Shown here piece after piece: positions 38,201-46,049 of a DNA stretch of 64,000 nucleotides. The notes under the pieces are model-generated. The model saw only the letters and a list, made by a program, of their open reading frames with translations, made no database searches and had not been told where the DNA came from. Source of the stretch: JBCCGI01 sp039029355 (GTDB lineage: Bacteria > Planctomycetota > UBA1135 > GCA-002686595); NCBI GenBank assembly GCA_039029355.1, contig JBCCGI010000003.1:152167-216166 (forward strand). The letters run 5' to 3'. A program made the position numbers and the translations under genes. Within the stretch, counting starts at the first letter, position 1. Every line of letters starts with the position of its first letter.

Positions 38201-38375
38201 GCTCTTCGAGGGCCCCCGAGACGTCGTCTGCGGCCCGCAGGTCGCGGATCGCCTCCAGCGCGGGCCGCGGGTCGGGGCCGGATTGCGCCACCGCAAGGCC
38301 GCCCACGAGCGCGAAAGCCGCAAGTCCCCGCGTGAACCCGCCGGGCTGAATCCGTGTCCGTAGAATGACTTTCAA
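35250..38375 (-). CDS. Exported TPR-CHAT (caspase-like) peptidase
   Basis: 1041 residues from a TTG start with GGAGGAGGAGGG a few bases upstream; an upstream ATG overlaps the likely -10 and is rejected. A signal peptide ends near GGLAVAQS. About ten TPR repeats span about 50-560. The CHAT domain fills about 690-1041: strand and His in VLHFATHA (about residue 888) and Cys in VVLSACETA (about 946) are intact, with SLWSVDD and WAAFVL at the end. CHAT is a clan CD peptidase fold; export suggests action outside the cytoplasm. It faces the sigma / anti-sigma pair across a short gap. Confidence 0.88.
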   Translation of the reverse strand: MKVILRTRIQPGGFTRGLAAFALVGGLAVAQSGPDPRPALEAIRDLRAADDVSGALEELADLRSSAGDAPPWFAAYLTRLQGTLTRLEDFSATAREDMARAVRLDRASEEAFRVGDRQRAAQEARSAVDLLAQHLGEDHPETTWQRVDLAWRLGSTQEATAFEEESERAVASARGLADGEPHPLLASALTALGYSKLKRGRVGDARDALDEARTVWAELDADFPVYRHQRGTPVAGLAQIENAFGRYEQADTLFAEALALVRVDPGEDSESYANLLNNIGSAFAQRGEMREAEPFLKRALALKLELLPGGNQGTANTLHNLAVVYLATGDYAAAEEAVNDALSRTARGVGSDLQVVSLIANLAQSNVVRGRLAEAEAFAVEAVELGREVFADRPADLCIVLDTLAQVLLESGQLDHADEVLEEASALRGGPWAEADELVMRTTQAFHAGEFARAGELAEEALDLHREVALPSAPGVGNLLLILARVAVREGELEHAEELLMEAAEVQDRARLRARPGIGRATFGGSHAWGMLAWVRAAMGDATGAWTAQEHWRGRVLLELMQDPERSSLAPADAVRFDELVARLLAAEDRFEEASARRDAGEPSAAADVAAAREEVLDLELRIEDLLAAAPDGVRAALRPYELERVQRSLASGEGLLGWVPGESEDGDPGLWAWTLAGMDEPRWTFVAAGDAASRLAAFRAALSNAAFAAFPPAPDADDDDAAELFRTLLAPLEELEDLDRIAIVPAGPLLGVPFEALRDGAGRTADERWAITYAPSATIRTLLHERGPARHGREAAPAVAVGDPPFRESHRAQPEDGSTPTRRATPKDWVRRPTALPRLSASRGEARAIEALIPGSTALVGEGATERALFALDLDEYRVLHFATHALVDDERPDRSALVLSQLDLPDRIGAALKGERIDDGLLKADEIARELRLDADLVVLSACETALGREVAGEGYLGLADAFLRAGTRGVAASLWSVDDRATALFMERFYTAWRAGATKADALRTARAALREHRDGAGSRPFAHPGTWAAFVLIGDGR
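38361..38366 (+). promoter_or_regulatory. Candidate -10 element TAGAAT for the divergent secreted-protein gene
   Basis: TAGAAT followed 25 nt later by the ATG at 38392. Transcription would start near 38373, inside the 5' end of the CHAT gene on the other strand. The ATG overlapping this hexamer (38365) is unlikely to be the start. Confidence 0.4.
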
Positions 38376-38391
38376 CGACCCTCCTCCTCCG

Positions 38392-39363
38392 ATGAAGAAC
38401 ACCAGCATCCTACTCCGCGGAGCCGCGCTCCTGGCGCTCTCCGGCCCCGCCCTCGCTCAGGGCGGCATGATTCCCCTCCCCGACTGTCTGCTGCAGTGTC
38501 GGCCGTGGATCGCCGAGGTCACGACCTTCGACTGCGGCGTCGACTGCGTCGCCAACCAGGTCGAGCTCGAGTTCGACCTGGCTGCCAAGTCCGGGGAACC
38601 GTTCATCCCGCGCTTCTCGCTCCCCGGTTGCACGTCGGCGGTGTGCCCGTTCGGCGCGGAGACCTTCCAGTACGTCTCCGGAGCCAACGTCCTGCTGGGC
38701 GCCGGGCTGTGGGAGGTTCCGGGCGGCGGCTGGACCTCGTCGTCGAGCATCGTCCAGGCCGACTTCTACGCCGTGGAGCTGGTCTCGGTGATCGCCGAGA
38801 ACGACATCACGCAGCTGCCGTGGAAGGCGCTGCCGACGGGCGTCTTCAACCCGACGACGCTGTTCTGGGAGACGACCTGGGACACGAACGACTTCGACGA
38901 CCCGGCAGGCTATATCCTCCGCGTCGATCTGATCGATTCGATCACGGGCCCGATGGAGGCGTATACGATCGCCGCCGACCTGGGCAGCTGCGGGTTCCAC
39001 ACCTACGGTCAGGGCATCGGCGGGGCGAACACGCTGACGCTCGATGGTTCGGCCGGCGACTGCCCGGGGTCGACCGCCTCGTTCACGACCAAGACCACGA
39101 CGGCGCCGGTGGTGTTCACCAGCATCAGCCTCAACGGCGCCCTAGCGCCCTTCCTGGGCGGGACGCTGTTCGTCGACGTCGCGCAGGAGGTGCTCGTCGG
39201 TTCCGCGCCGGTCCTCGGTGGCTCGTCGCAGCTGCTGGTACCGGTTCCGCCCAACCCGGGGCTCGTCGGCCTGTCGGTCTTCTCGCAGTCGCTGGCCTTC
39301 GAGCCCGCCGGCCTAGTGTTCTCGAACGGGCTGCGGCTGGACTTCTGCCCGCTGGGCTGCTGA
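38392..39363 (+). CDS. Secreted protein with C-terminal shared beta module
   Basis: 323 residues. The signal peptide is clear (MKNTSILLRGAALLALSG, ending ALAQ). The mature protein is Cys-containing and beta-rich (four Cys within the first 60 mature residues), of no family I know. The last about 85 residues are the module shared by several secreted proteins here, ending FSNGLRLDFCPLGC. No ribosome site: the leader carries CCTCCTCC, the complement of one. The 3' end overlaps the convergent cytochrome gene by 51 bases. Confidence 0.75.
   Translation: MKNTSILLRGAALLALSGPALAQGGMIPLPDCLLQCRPWIAEVTTFDCGVDCVANQVELEFDLAAKSGEPFIPRFSLPGCTSAVCPFGAETFQYVSGANVLLGAGLWEVPGGGWTSSSSIVQADFYAVELVSVIAENDITQLPWKALPTGVFNPTTLFWETTWDTNDFDDPAGYILRVDLIDSITGPMEAYTIAADLGSCGFHTYGQGIGGANTLTLDGSAGDCPGSTASFTTKTTTAPVVFTSISLNGALAPFLGGTLFVDVAQEVLVGSAPVLGGSSQLLVPVPPNPGLVGLSVFSQSLAFEPAGLVFSNGLRLDFCPLGC
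38407..38412 (-). promoter_or_regulatory. Candidate -10 element TAGGAT for the CHAT gene
   Basis: On the minus strand; a transcript from it would start near 38400 and have a leader of about 25 nt with a strong ribosome site before TTG 38375. It overlaps the coding start of the opposite gene. Confidence 0.4.
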
Positions 39364-42033
39364 GCCGCCCGAGCCTCGGAGCGGTCCGTGCAGGACCGCT
39401 TCGAAGGCCTGGTGGAAGCGCGCGCCGAAGTCGTCCGAGTGTTCGTCGTCGTGGCACTCGACGCACGTCGCGAGCTCGACCTCGCGGCGGATGTTGGCCG
39501 CGCTCGGCTCGGCGACGTGCGCGCCGCCGCTGCCGTGGCAGTTCTCGCACTGCACGCCCGCGAGCTTGGTGCTGCGCGCCGCCGGCTGGTAGCCGGTGCT
39601 CGTCCCCAGCCCGACCACGTGGCACTGGACGCACTTGGGGTGGTGGCTGCGACGCTCCGAGGCGAGCGTCTTGAGCGCGTCCGCGTGCGCGGTGGCGCGC
39701 CACGAGTCGTACTCGGACCGGTGGCAGCCCGCGCAGGCCTCGGCGCCCACGTAGTCGTCGCGGTGGGCGGGGTCGGAGCCGAACAGCGGCTCGAGGCCCT
39801 TCCAGAGCTCGGGGCGCTCGGCCCATCCCCCGTACAGCTCGTCGAGTCGGCGCTCGACCCCAGCGTCGGTGGGGACGCCGTCGGGAAGGCGGATCTCCTC
39901 GTGCGCGCCCTTGACGATGCGCCCTTCGTCGGTGACCAGCAGCTCGATCACGTTCAGGCCGTAGGACTCGCACGTATCGAGCGCGACGAGCGTGCCGTCG
40001 AGGAAGCCGATCGGGCCGCCCTTCACGGATCCGTAGCCGGCGTAGCCGCCCAGCAGCACGACGTCGACGCCCAGCTCGGGGTCGCACAGCGCGCGCAGCG
40101 TCGGCGGGCCGAAGCGTCCGCCGACCACCACCAGGTCCGCGTCCGCGCGGCGCCTGCGAACCTCGGCGCGCACGGCGTCCAGGTCGGTGGGGAACGCGAC
40201 GTCGACGACGTTGCGCTCCTGCACCGAGCGCAGCGGCCCGAGCGCCAGGTTCTCGGAGAAGCCGATGTACAGGAGCCTGCGTCCGTCGCGCTCGACGAGC
40301 CTCGACGCGGGGAACGGCGCCTCACCGGCGACCTCCACTCCGGCGCCGACGAGCGGGAGCCCCAGAGGTGCGGCCGTGCTGCGCAGGAGCTCGGTGCCGC
40401 CGTAGAGCTCGTCCGGACCGGCCGTCGCCGCGTCGTAGCCCATGTCCGCGGTCAGCTCGACGTAGAGCGCGAGCTCTTCCTCGACAAGCGGAGAGAGCCG
40501 CGCCTCGCGCTCGACCGGAGAGAAGTTGCCGAGGTCGAAAACGAAGAGCGGCAGCCTGTGGTCGCGGGCCCCGTCGAGCGCGGCGGCGCGCTTGCCGACA
40601 CCGCCCTCCTGGCCGAGGCGACACCCGCAGGGCTCGAGGAAGCCCTGGGTATCCGAGGTGAACGCGATGCGCAGCGACCCGCCGAACTTCGCGCCGCTCG
40701 GCGGGACGGCGAGCGGTTTCTCGAGCTCGAGGCGCCAGTCGGCCGCGAACGACAGCCGGGGACGGGAGGCCCCGCGATGCTCGTCCGCGAAGGCGCCGAG
40801 GAGCGCCGCGCTGGGGTCGCCCGCGGGCAGCTGCGGCAGGCCCTCGCCGGCGTAGTCCGCGAGCACGGCCGCGACTCCGCCCGACGACGCGAGGGCTAGG
40901 TCCAGCTCGTAGACGAGCGTCGCCGCGAGCGTGCGCCGCGTGAGCCGCAGCCCGGGGGTCCTGGGCTGGATGCGGGTCAGGTCGAGCACCTGCATGTCCG
41001 GGTCGCGCATCCAGGTGTTCTCGATCCCGCCGGCCCAGTCGCGCTCGACCAGCCCGGTCTCGACCGGGATGGACTGCGCGAGGTACTCGGCGAGCCCGAG
41101 CGGAAACCAGCTGTCCGGCGAGGTGTCGAGCTCCAGCGCGCGCCACGTGCGCCCGTACCACGCGGGGACGAGCTGGCGGACGAAGCGCTGCAGAGCCGCG
41201 AGGTCGCCGCCCTGCAGGTCGACCGCGACGAGTCCGAGGTCGCCGGGCAGGTCGACCAGGCGTCCGCCTTCCGCCGGCGGGAGCGGCACGACGTGGACCG
41301 GTGCCCGGGGGGCGCCCAGGAGCTCCACGAGCCGAGCGACGACGCGCTCGACCGCCACGGTCGCCGCCGGCCCGGCCGATGGGCCGCAGGACAGGTCGAT
41401 GTCGGGCGCGAGCCGCCGGCGCGGATCCGCACGGCGCTCCGCGATCAGGGCCTCGGTCCAAAAGGCGTAGCGGTCGGACGTGGCGAGGGCCGCGGGCGGC
41501 ACCGCGAGCGCGTCCCAGTCGCGCGGCAGCGTCGACTCGATCCGCACGTCGACCAGCTCGACGTCGGGAACCAGGACCACGCTCGGCAGCGCGAGCGCGC
41601 AGCCCTCGGCCCGCAGCGTGCCGAGCTCGCGTTGCTCCGGCTCGCCCGGGCGCGGCGGCGACGCGCCCGGGCGGGCGGTGTAGCGCAGCACCAGGCGGTC
41701 GACCGGTTGCTCCAGGCGTACGACGTAGCCGAGCTCCGGGCCGGCTGCGGCCGCCGCGGGGAGCGGCTCGACAAGCGCTGCGAGCGGACGCCCTTGCCCG
41801 TCGAAGGCGCGCGGCTCGGACAGGTCCATAAGCTTCGCCCCGAGCAGGCTGCGCAGCGTGAGCTCGCGCAGGCCGGGTACCGTGAGCTCGAGCTCGACCC
41901 CGGCGCGCCCGGACTCCGCGTCGCGCAGGTCCAGGCGAAAGGTCGCGCGGGCCTCGCGCGGCGCGGCGCGGAGGTAGGCAAGGGCGCAGAGGAGCAGGGA
42001 GAGCGCCAGGCAGGCAAGGAGCTTGGGCTTCAT
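39313..42033 (-). CDS. Exported fusion: dead M1-like peptidase, metallophosphatase-like domain, tetraheme cytochrome c
   Basis: 906 residues with a signal or anchor helix at 1-22. Residues about 30-440 resemble an M1 aminopeptidase but the HExxH...WxG motif is replaced by VRQLVPAWYG (285-294), so zinc peptidase activity is not expected. About 450-740 is a 5'-nucleotidase/metallophosphatase-like domain starting FTSDTQGFLEPCGC, a variant known from multiheme cytochrome proteins; its usual His is Gln here. The C-terminal 140 residues have four CxxCH heme motifs (CAGCH, CVQCH, CENCH, CVECH). It is probably periplasmic, in electron transfer. Overlaps the convergent gene by 51 bases. Confidence 0.82.
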   Translation of the reverse strand: MKPKLLACLALSLLLCALAYLRAAPREARATFRLDLRDAESGRAGVELELTVPGLRELTLRSLLGAKLMDLSEPRAFDGQGRPLAALVEPLPAAAAAGPELGYVVRLEQPVDRLVLRYTARPGASPPRPGEPEQRELGTLRAEGCALALPSVVLVPDVELVDVRIESTLPRDWDALAVPPAALATSDRYAFWTEALIAERRADPRRRLAPDIDLSCGPSAGPAATVAVERVVARLVELLGAPRAPVHVVPLPPAEGGRLVDLPGDLGLVAVDLQGGDLAALQRFVRQLVPAWYGRTWRALELDTSPDSWFPLGLAEYLAQSIPVETGLVERDWAGGIENTWMRDPDMQVLDLTRIQPRTPGLRLTRRTLAATLVYELDLALASSGGVAAVLADYAGEGLPQLPAGDPSAALLGAFADEHRGASRPRLSFAADWRLELEKPLAVPPSGAKFGGSLRIAFTSDTQGFLEPCGCRLGQEGGVGKRAAALDGARDHRLPLFVFDLGNFSPVEREARLSPLVEEELALYVELTADMGYDAATAGPDELYGGTELLRSTAAPLGLPLVGAGVEVAGEAPFPASRLVERDGRRLLYIGFSENLALGPLRSVQERNVVDVAFPTDLDAVRAEVRRRRADADLVVVGGRFGPPTLRALCDPELGVDVVLLGGYAGYGSVKGGPIGFLDGTLVALDTCESYGLNVIELLVTDEGRIVKGAHEEIRLPDGVPTDAGVERRLDELYGGWAERPELWKGLEPLFGSDPAHRDDYVGAEACAGCHRSEYDSWRATAHADALKTLASERRSHHPKCVQCHVVGLGTSTGYQPAARSTKLAGVQCENCHGSGGAHVAEPSAANIRREVELATCVECHDDEHSDDFGARFHQAFEAVLHGPLRGSGGSAAQRAEVQPQPVREH

Positions 42034-42124
42034 CGGGGCGGTGTTCGGTGGGGAAGCGGGGCGGGCTGCCCTCCGCTGAGGGCGGGCCCGCCTTCGCCGG
42101 TAGAGATTCTGCGCTTGTCTCGGC

Positions 42125-42457
42125 CTACTGGTCGAGACTCGGATCGGTCGTGTCTTGGCAGACCGTGTAGGTCTTGCCCTCGACCTTGTAGCTCGTCGTC
42201 ATGCAGTACTTGACGGACCCGGTGACGCACTTGGTGCCGGAGTCGTCGCACTTGCGGTTCTTCTTGTAGGGCTTGCCCGCACCGGTGCCGTAGAAGTCCG
42301 TCAGCGCATCGGAACGAACCACCTCATTGACATTGATAGATTCGTCCATAAGACGAGCATTATTCGGTTCGCTTGCTTCTCCAGCAAAAACGACCGCGGC
42401 GTGGGAGAGAATGCCGAGAGAAATGACGCCAAGGATGTGTCCAGAGTTCAGCTGCAT
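42125..42457 (-). CDS. Small secreted Cys-rich protein in AT-richer DNA
   Basis: 110 residues from the ATG that opens the signal peptide (HILGVISLGILSHAAVVFAG). The mature part has four Cys (NRKCDDSGTKC, VKYC, YTVCQ) and many Lys and polar residues, unlike the Ala/Arg-rich proteins around it. By eye the first half of the gene is only about half G+C. No family recognised. Two disulfides would fit a small stable extracellular protein. It may have been acquired from elsewhere, or may simply keep a different codon mix. Confidence 0.65.
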   Translation of the reverse strand: MQLNSGHILGVISLGILSHAAVVFAGEASEPNNARLMDESINVNEVVRSDALTDFYGTGAGKPYKKNRKCDDSGTKCVTGSVKYCMTTSYKVEGKTYTVCQDTTDPSLDQ

Positions 42458-42562
42458 TGCGATTCTCGCTTTCGGAATAGGGATGACGGAACCCGCCGGG
42501 CTCACGCCCGGTCGGTGTTTCTTCGGAGCTGGGGGAGAGCGCGGCGTGACGACCGCGCCGGC

Positions 42563-45112
42563 CTACCAGGGGCTTAGATCGCGGACGTTCCGCCCGCCTG
42601 CTGTGACCTCGAAGGGGTCCCCAAGATAGGCCTCGCCGTCGTGATGGACGGCGAGGCGATAGACGCCCGGGATGAGATCTACAAACTCATACCGACCATC
42701 CGAGTCGACCAGCTGAAGGTCGACTTGCACCTCATTTGCGTCGAGGAGCTGAACCGTGACCAGTGAGCCCTGGGGATCGTCGAGCGCTTCCATCCCAAGG
42801 ACGGTTCCGCTCAACGAGCACACCGCGGCGAGCACGATCGGATCCAGGACGAGCGGTCCGGTTCCGACCACGGCCGCAATCTCGACCGGAACGTGGTCCG
42901 GTCCCGAGATGCGCACCTCGTAGAGGCCGGGCGGAGCCTCGTCGACCAGGAACGTCCCGTCGGCGGAGGGGGTCAGGATGACCTCGCCCAGGGTGCGCCG
43001 GAAGGACTCCGACGGGTCCGGCGGCTCGCTCGGATCCTGCTCCGACTGCGGCACCGGGCTGCCTCTGAGCGTGAGCTCCTTGCCGGCCACGTTCTCCGGG
43101 ATCACCGCCACTTCCACGCGGCGCAGGGGAAGCCCCGCAGCGCTCACCACGCTGCCCCGGATCGACCCCGAGGCCAGCTCCAGATAGACGTCCTGGGGCC
43201 CCGAGCCCAGCGTGACCTCCAGGCTGGTGGGCGGCGACAGGATGCTCGTGCGCGCCACGAGGACGTAGTCTCCGGCCCGGAGGGCAGGCAGCAGGACCTG
43301 CCCGCTCCCGTCGGTGTGGCTCAGGTTCTCGGCGCCGGTCGTAACCCACATCAGCTCTCCGGCGTCGAGCGTAGAGAGCCCGACCAGCACGTCCGGCACG
43401 GGAGCGCCGCGCCGCGTGACGTGGATCCGGACCGTCGGCTCGTGCCGCAGATCGAGCGGGACGCGCGTCGTCTCGCCCTCGTCGACGCGCACCGGCGTGC
43501 GCGACGCGCTCTCGAGCGCGCTGGGCTCCGGGATGAAGACGACGTCGGCAGGAGCGCGTCCCAGCGCGCCCGCGAAAGCGACCTCGTAGGTGCCGGGAAG
43601 CAGGTCGTCCCAGACCGCGATGCCGAAGTCGTCGGTTTCCCGCACGCTGTGCGGCTCGGCGGCTCCGACCGCGGTCAGGCTCAGCTTCGCGCGTGGGATG
43701 GCCACGCCGTCGCTGCCGCGGAGCTGCACCATCAGTCGCCCCCTCGGCCGCTCGTCGCCGGCCGAGTCCGGCGCCAACTCGAGCTCGACGTGCTCGGCGG
43801 AGTCGCTCAGCGTGACCTCGCTGGACGCGGGGCGCGAGTCCGGTGCGGACGCCGTCACGCGGTACGTGCCGGCGGGGAGCCGCTCGAGCGCGAACCGCCC
43901 ATCGGAGTCGGTGTGCGCCTCGGTCTCGATCAGAACGCCCTCGGGCAGCACGGCGTCCGCGGGGACGATCACGACCTTCGCTTCGGCGACCGGCGCGCCG
44001 GCGGCGGTCGCCACGCGGCCCGACAGCCGGAAGCCGGGAGACAGGGCCGCGTCCAGCCGCCCGCCGCTCGACTCGAGCACGCGCACGACCCGGCCCTCGG
44101 CGGTGGCGATCCAGTGGAAGGGCTCCTCCGTAACCTGAAGCCGGAAGGAACCGTTGTCCTTCGCCGCGACCCCGCGGCCGCGCAGCGCCTCCACGCCCAG
44201 CGCGTGGCTGTCGACGGCTCCGTACGGCAGGAGTGCGACCTGCCCACCGGGGAGCGCCGCTCCGCCCGCGTCGCGCAGCCAGCCTTGGGCCTCGAGGCCG
44301 CGCTCCATCCGGATCTCGAGCGGCCGCTCCTCGACCTGCCGGACGCGCATCAGGTTGAGGCGTTGCTCCAGCAGGTCGGGAGCGCGCACCAACAGCCCAT
44401 AGCTGCCCTCGCCCAGCCCGTGCAGCTCGAAGTAGCCCCGGGCGTCCGTGCGCACCTCGTGCACGATGCGCGACGCGGGCACTTCGCGTTGGAGCACGCT
44501 GAGCCCCATCAGCGACGTGTGCGAGAACACCAGCACGCGGGCCTGGGGCAGCGGGATGCCGTTCGGGTCCAGCACGCGCCCGGACTTGACCCCGGCCGGG
44601 CCGAGGGCGATCCGTTCCAGGTCGCGCTCCTCGTCGGGAAGGAGCTTGGAGACTCCGAGCGCGCGCAGCGCCCAGGGGCCGCCACCCAGCATCAGCTGGC
44701 TCTCCCGCCCGCTGTCCAGCGCGAAGGAGACACGACCCTCGGCATCGGACCGCGTCTCGAGCGCCTCGCGGCGCGATCCGATCCGCAGCTTCGCGCGCAC
44801 GTCGGCGAGCGGTGCTCCGGTGTAGTCCACCAGGCGAAGCCGGATGCGCGAGGTCGGTTCGTCCTCGACGAGCTCCGCAGGCTTGCGCGTACGTGAGAGA
44901 TCGCCCACCGGCTGGTGCAGCGCGCCGAGCCCGAGGTGGGTGGGAGCCGGAGGCGCGCCGCCACCGCTCGGCCCCTCGGCTACGGCTGGTGTGGAGCGTT
45001 CCTCCTCGGGGCCGAGGCTCGAGCGCTGTAGGGAGCGCTGTGCCACGAGGCCAAGCACGAACAAGATGGCGGCAAGAAGAAGGAGCAAGGACGCCTTCGC
45101 GGAGGAGCTCAT
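42563..45112 (-). CDS. Membrane-anchored protein of multiple CPD (carboxypeptidase-regulatory-like) domains
   Basis: 849 residues from the ATG that opens a single N-terminal membrane helix (SSSAKASLLLLLAAILFVLG). An acidic/Pro linker follows, then about eight beta-sandwich CPD/Ig-like repeats with the edges G.V.D..G.P...A.V and DGRF.L..LPAGTYRV. The final block LQLVDSDGRYEFVDLIPGVY is typical. Such domains bind protein or sugar at the cell surface; no catalytic domain is present. The next protein-coding genes upstream are two sigma factors, one of which carries the same type of domain, so this may be a partner. Confidence 0.82.
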   Translation of the reverse strand: MSSSAKASLLLLLAAILFVLGLVAQRSLQRSSLGPEEERSTPAVAEGPSGGGAPPAPTHLGLGALHQPVGDLSRTRKPAELVEDEPTSRIRLRLVDYTGAPLADVRAKLRIGSRREALETRSDAEGRVSFALDSGRESQLMLGGGPWALRALGVSKLLPDEERDLERIALGPAGVKSGRVLDPNGIPLPQARVLVFSHTSLMGLSVLQREVPASRIVHEVRTDARGYFELHGLGEGSYGLLVRAPDLLEQRLNLMRVRQVEERPLEIRMERGLEAQGWLRDAGGAALPGGQVALLPYGAVDSHALGVEALRGRGVAAKDNGSFRLQVTEEPFHWIATAEGRVVRVLESSGGRLDAALSPGFRLSGRVATAAGAPVAEAKVVIVPADAVLPEGVLIETEAHTDSDGRFALERLPAGTYRVTASAPDSRPASSEVTLSDSAEHVELELAPDSAGDERPRGRLMVQLRGSDGVAIPRAKLSLTAVGAAEPHSVRETDDFGIAVWDDLLPGTYEVAFAGALGRAPADVVFIPEPSALESASRTPVRVDEGETTRVPLDLRHEPTVRIHVTRRGAPVPDVLVGLSTLDAGELMWVTTGAENLSHTDGSGQVLLPALRAGDYVLVARTSILSPPTSLEVTLGSGPQDVYLELASGSIRGSVVSAAGLPLRRVEVAVIPENVAGKELTLRGSPVPQSEQDPSEPPDPSESFRRTLGEVILTPSADGTFLVDEAPPGLYEVRISGPDHVPVEIAAVVGTGPLVLDPIVLAAVCSLSGTVLGMEALDDPQGSLVTVQLLDANEVQVDLQLVDSDGRYEFVDLIPGVYRLAVHHDGEAYLGDPFEVTAGGRNVRDLSPW

Positions 45113-45427
45113 AGCATCGAGTTTGGACGGAGATGCTTCCGGCCGGGGGGGGGAAGACGAGCTCGGATGGCTCGGATGTTCACCCCTGCTCGCGAAGTTG
45201 CCCCCATGCGACAACTTCCTGCCGTTTGTCTCTGGGGGGTCGATCGGACCAGCAGGCGTTCCTGTTTTTTGGGATCTTTTCGTCGGGGCGCAAGACCGTC
45301 AGCCCCGGTCGGTCGCCGCGTTCTCACGAGGGAGAATTCTCCCCATCGGGACAGGGGCCTCGCTGCCCGGCTCCGGGCTTGACCTAGGCTTGTCTCCCCG
45401 ATTTGGAACCGCTCTACTTTTGCGCCG
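45113..45427. other. 315-base intergenic region between divergent CPD and ECF sigma genes
   Basis: It holds a run of nine G (45145-45153) 32 bases upstream of the CPD gene start, several moderately AT-rich patches, and near its right end TTGTCT then TACTTT with a 19-bp spacer pointing to the sigma gene. No conserved RNA fold or coding frame was seen. Confidence 0.5.
45415..45420 (+). promoter_or_regulatory. Candidate -10 element TACTTT for the ECF sigma gene
   Basis: Ends 7 nt before the TTG start; a -35-like TTGTCT lies 19 bp upstream (45390-45395). Fits a leaderless transcript with a TTG start. Confidence 0.4.
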
Positions 45428-46018
45428 TTGCCGGAGGCATCCGTCGTAGAGCGTTCGATAAAGGAATGTATTCAAGCCGCCAGGGGCGGTGACGAGGAGA
45501 GTGTCGACCGACTGTGTCGGCACTTCGCGCCTCGCCTGCATGCCTACGTGACGCGGCACATGGGCGCGCGGGTCCGCCGCTGGGCCGACCCCGAGGACAT
45601 CGTGCAGCGGGCTCTGATCGAGACGATGCGCAGCCTCGGCGCGTTGCCGGAGGGGGCGGGAGAGGAGGAGTTGCTGCGCCGGCTCTACCGCACCGCCAGC
45701 ACGCGGATCGTCGATACGCTGCGCTCCCACCGGCGCGAGGCGGGGGAGTCGATGCTTCCCAAGGGCGTCCTCGAGCCCGCGGCGGCGGCCAGCGTCGAGG
45801 GGCCGGTGACCCGCCAGGACGAGCGCCGCTGGCTGCGCGAGCTGATCTCACGCCTCCCTGATACCTACCGCGAAACCGTCCGTCTCTGCGCCCTCGAGGG
45901 GCTGACGTTCGCCGAGGCGGCCGAGCACCTCGGCCTGAGCGAGCCGGCCGTGCGCAAGCGCTACGAGCGCGCGCGGCAGGTCCTCGCGCGCCTGCTGCGC
46001 GAGCGGGGAGAGCGCTAG
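45428..46018 (+). CDS. ECF RNA polymerase sigma factor
   Basis: 196 residues from a TTG; no other start codon is available before the conserved region. Region 2 is at about 20-95 (RLHAYVTRHMG, WADPEDIVQRALIETMR, RIVDTLRSHRR) and region 4 at about 140-190 (LISRLPDTYRETVRLCALEG, FAEAAEHLGLSEPAVRKRYERAR). The central position, between two CPD proteins, suggests control of surface genes. No anti-sigma gene is adjacent. A convergent sigma-CPD fusion ends 31 bases away. Confidence 0.85.
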   Translation: MPEASVVERSIKECIQAARGGDEESVDRLCRHFAPRLHAYVTRHMGARVRRWADPEDIVQRALIETMRSLGALPEGAGEEELLRRLYRTASTRIVDTLRSHRREAGESMLPKGVLEPAAAASVEGPVTRQDERRWLRELISRLPDTYRETVRLCALEGLTFAEAAEHLGLSEPAVRKRYERARQVLARLLRERGER

Positions 46019-46049
46019 CCCCAGCTAGCGGAGGCCGGGAGGGCCGGAG

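Noticed and set aside
38365..38391. ATG at 38365 as start of the secreted-protein gene
   Set aside because: It overlaps a TAGAAT hexamer and adds nine residues before a perfect signal peptide that begins at the second ATG.
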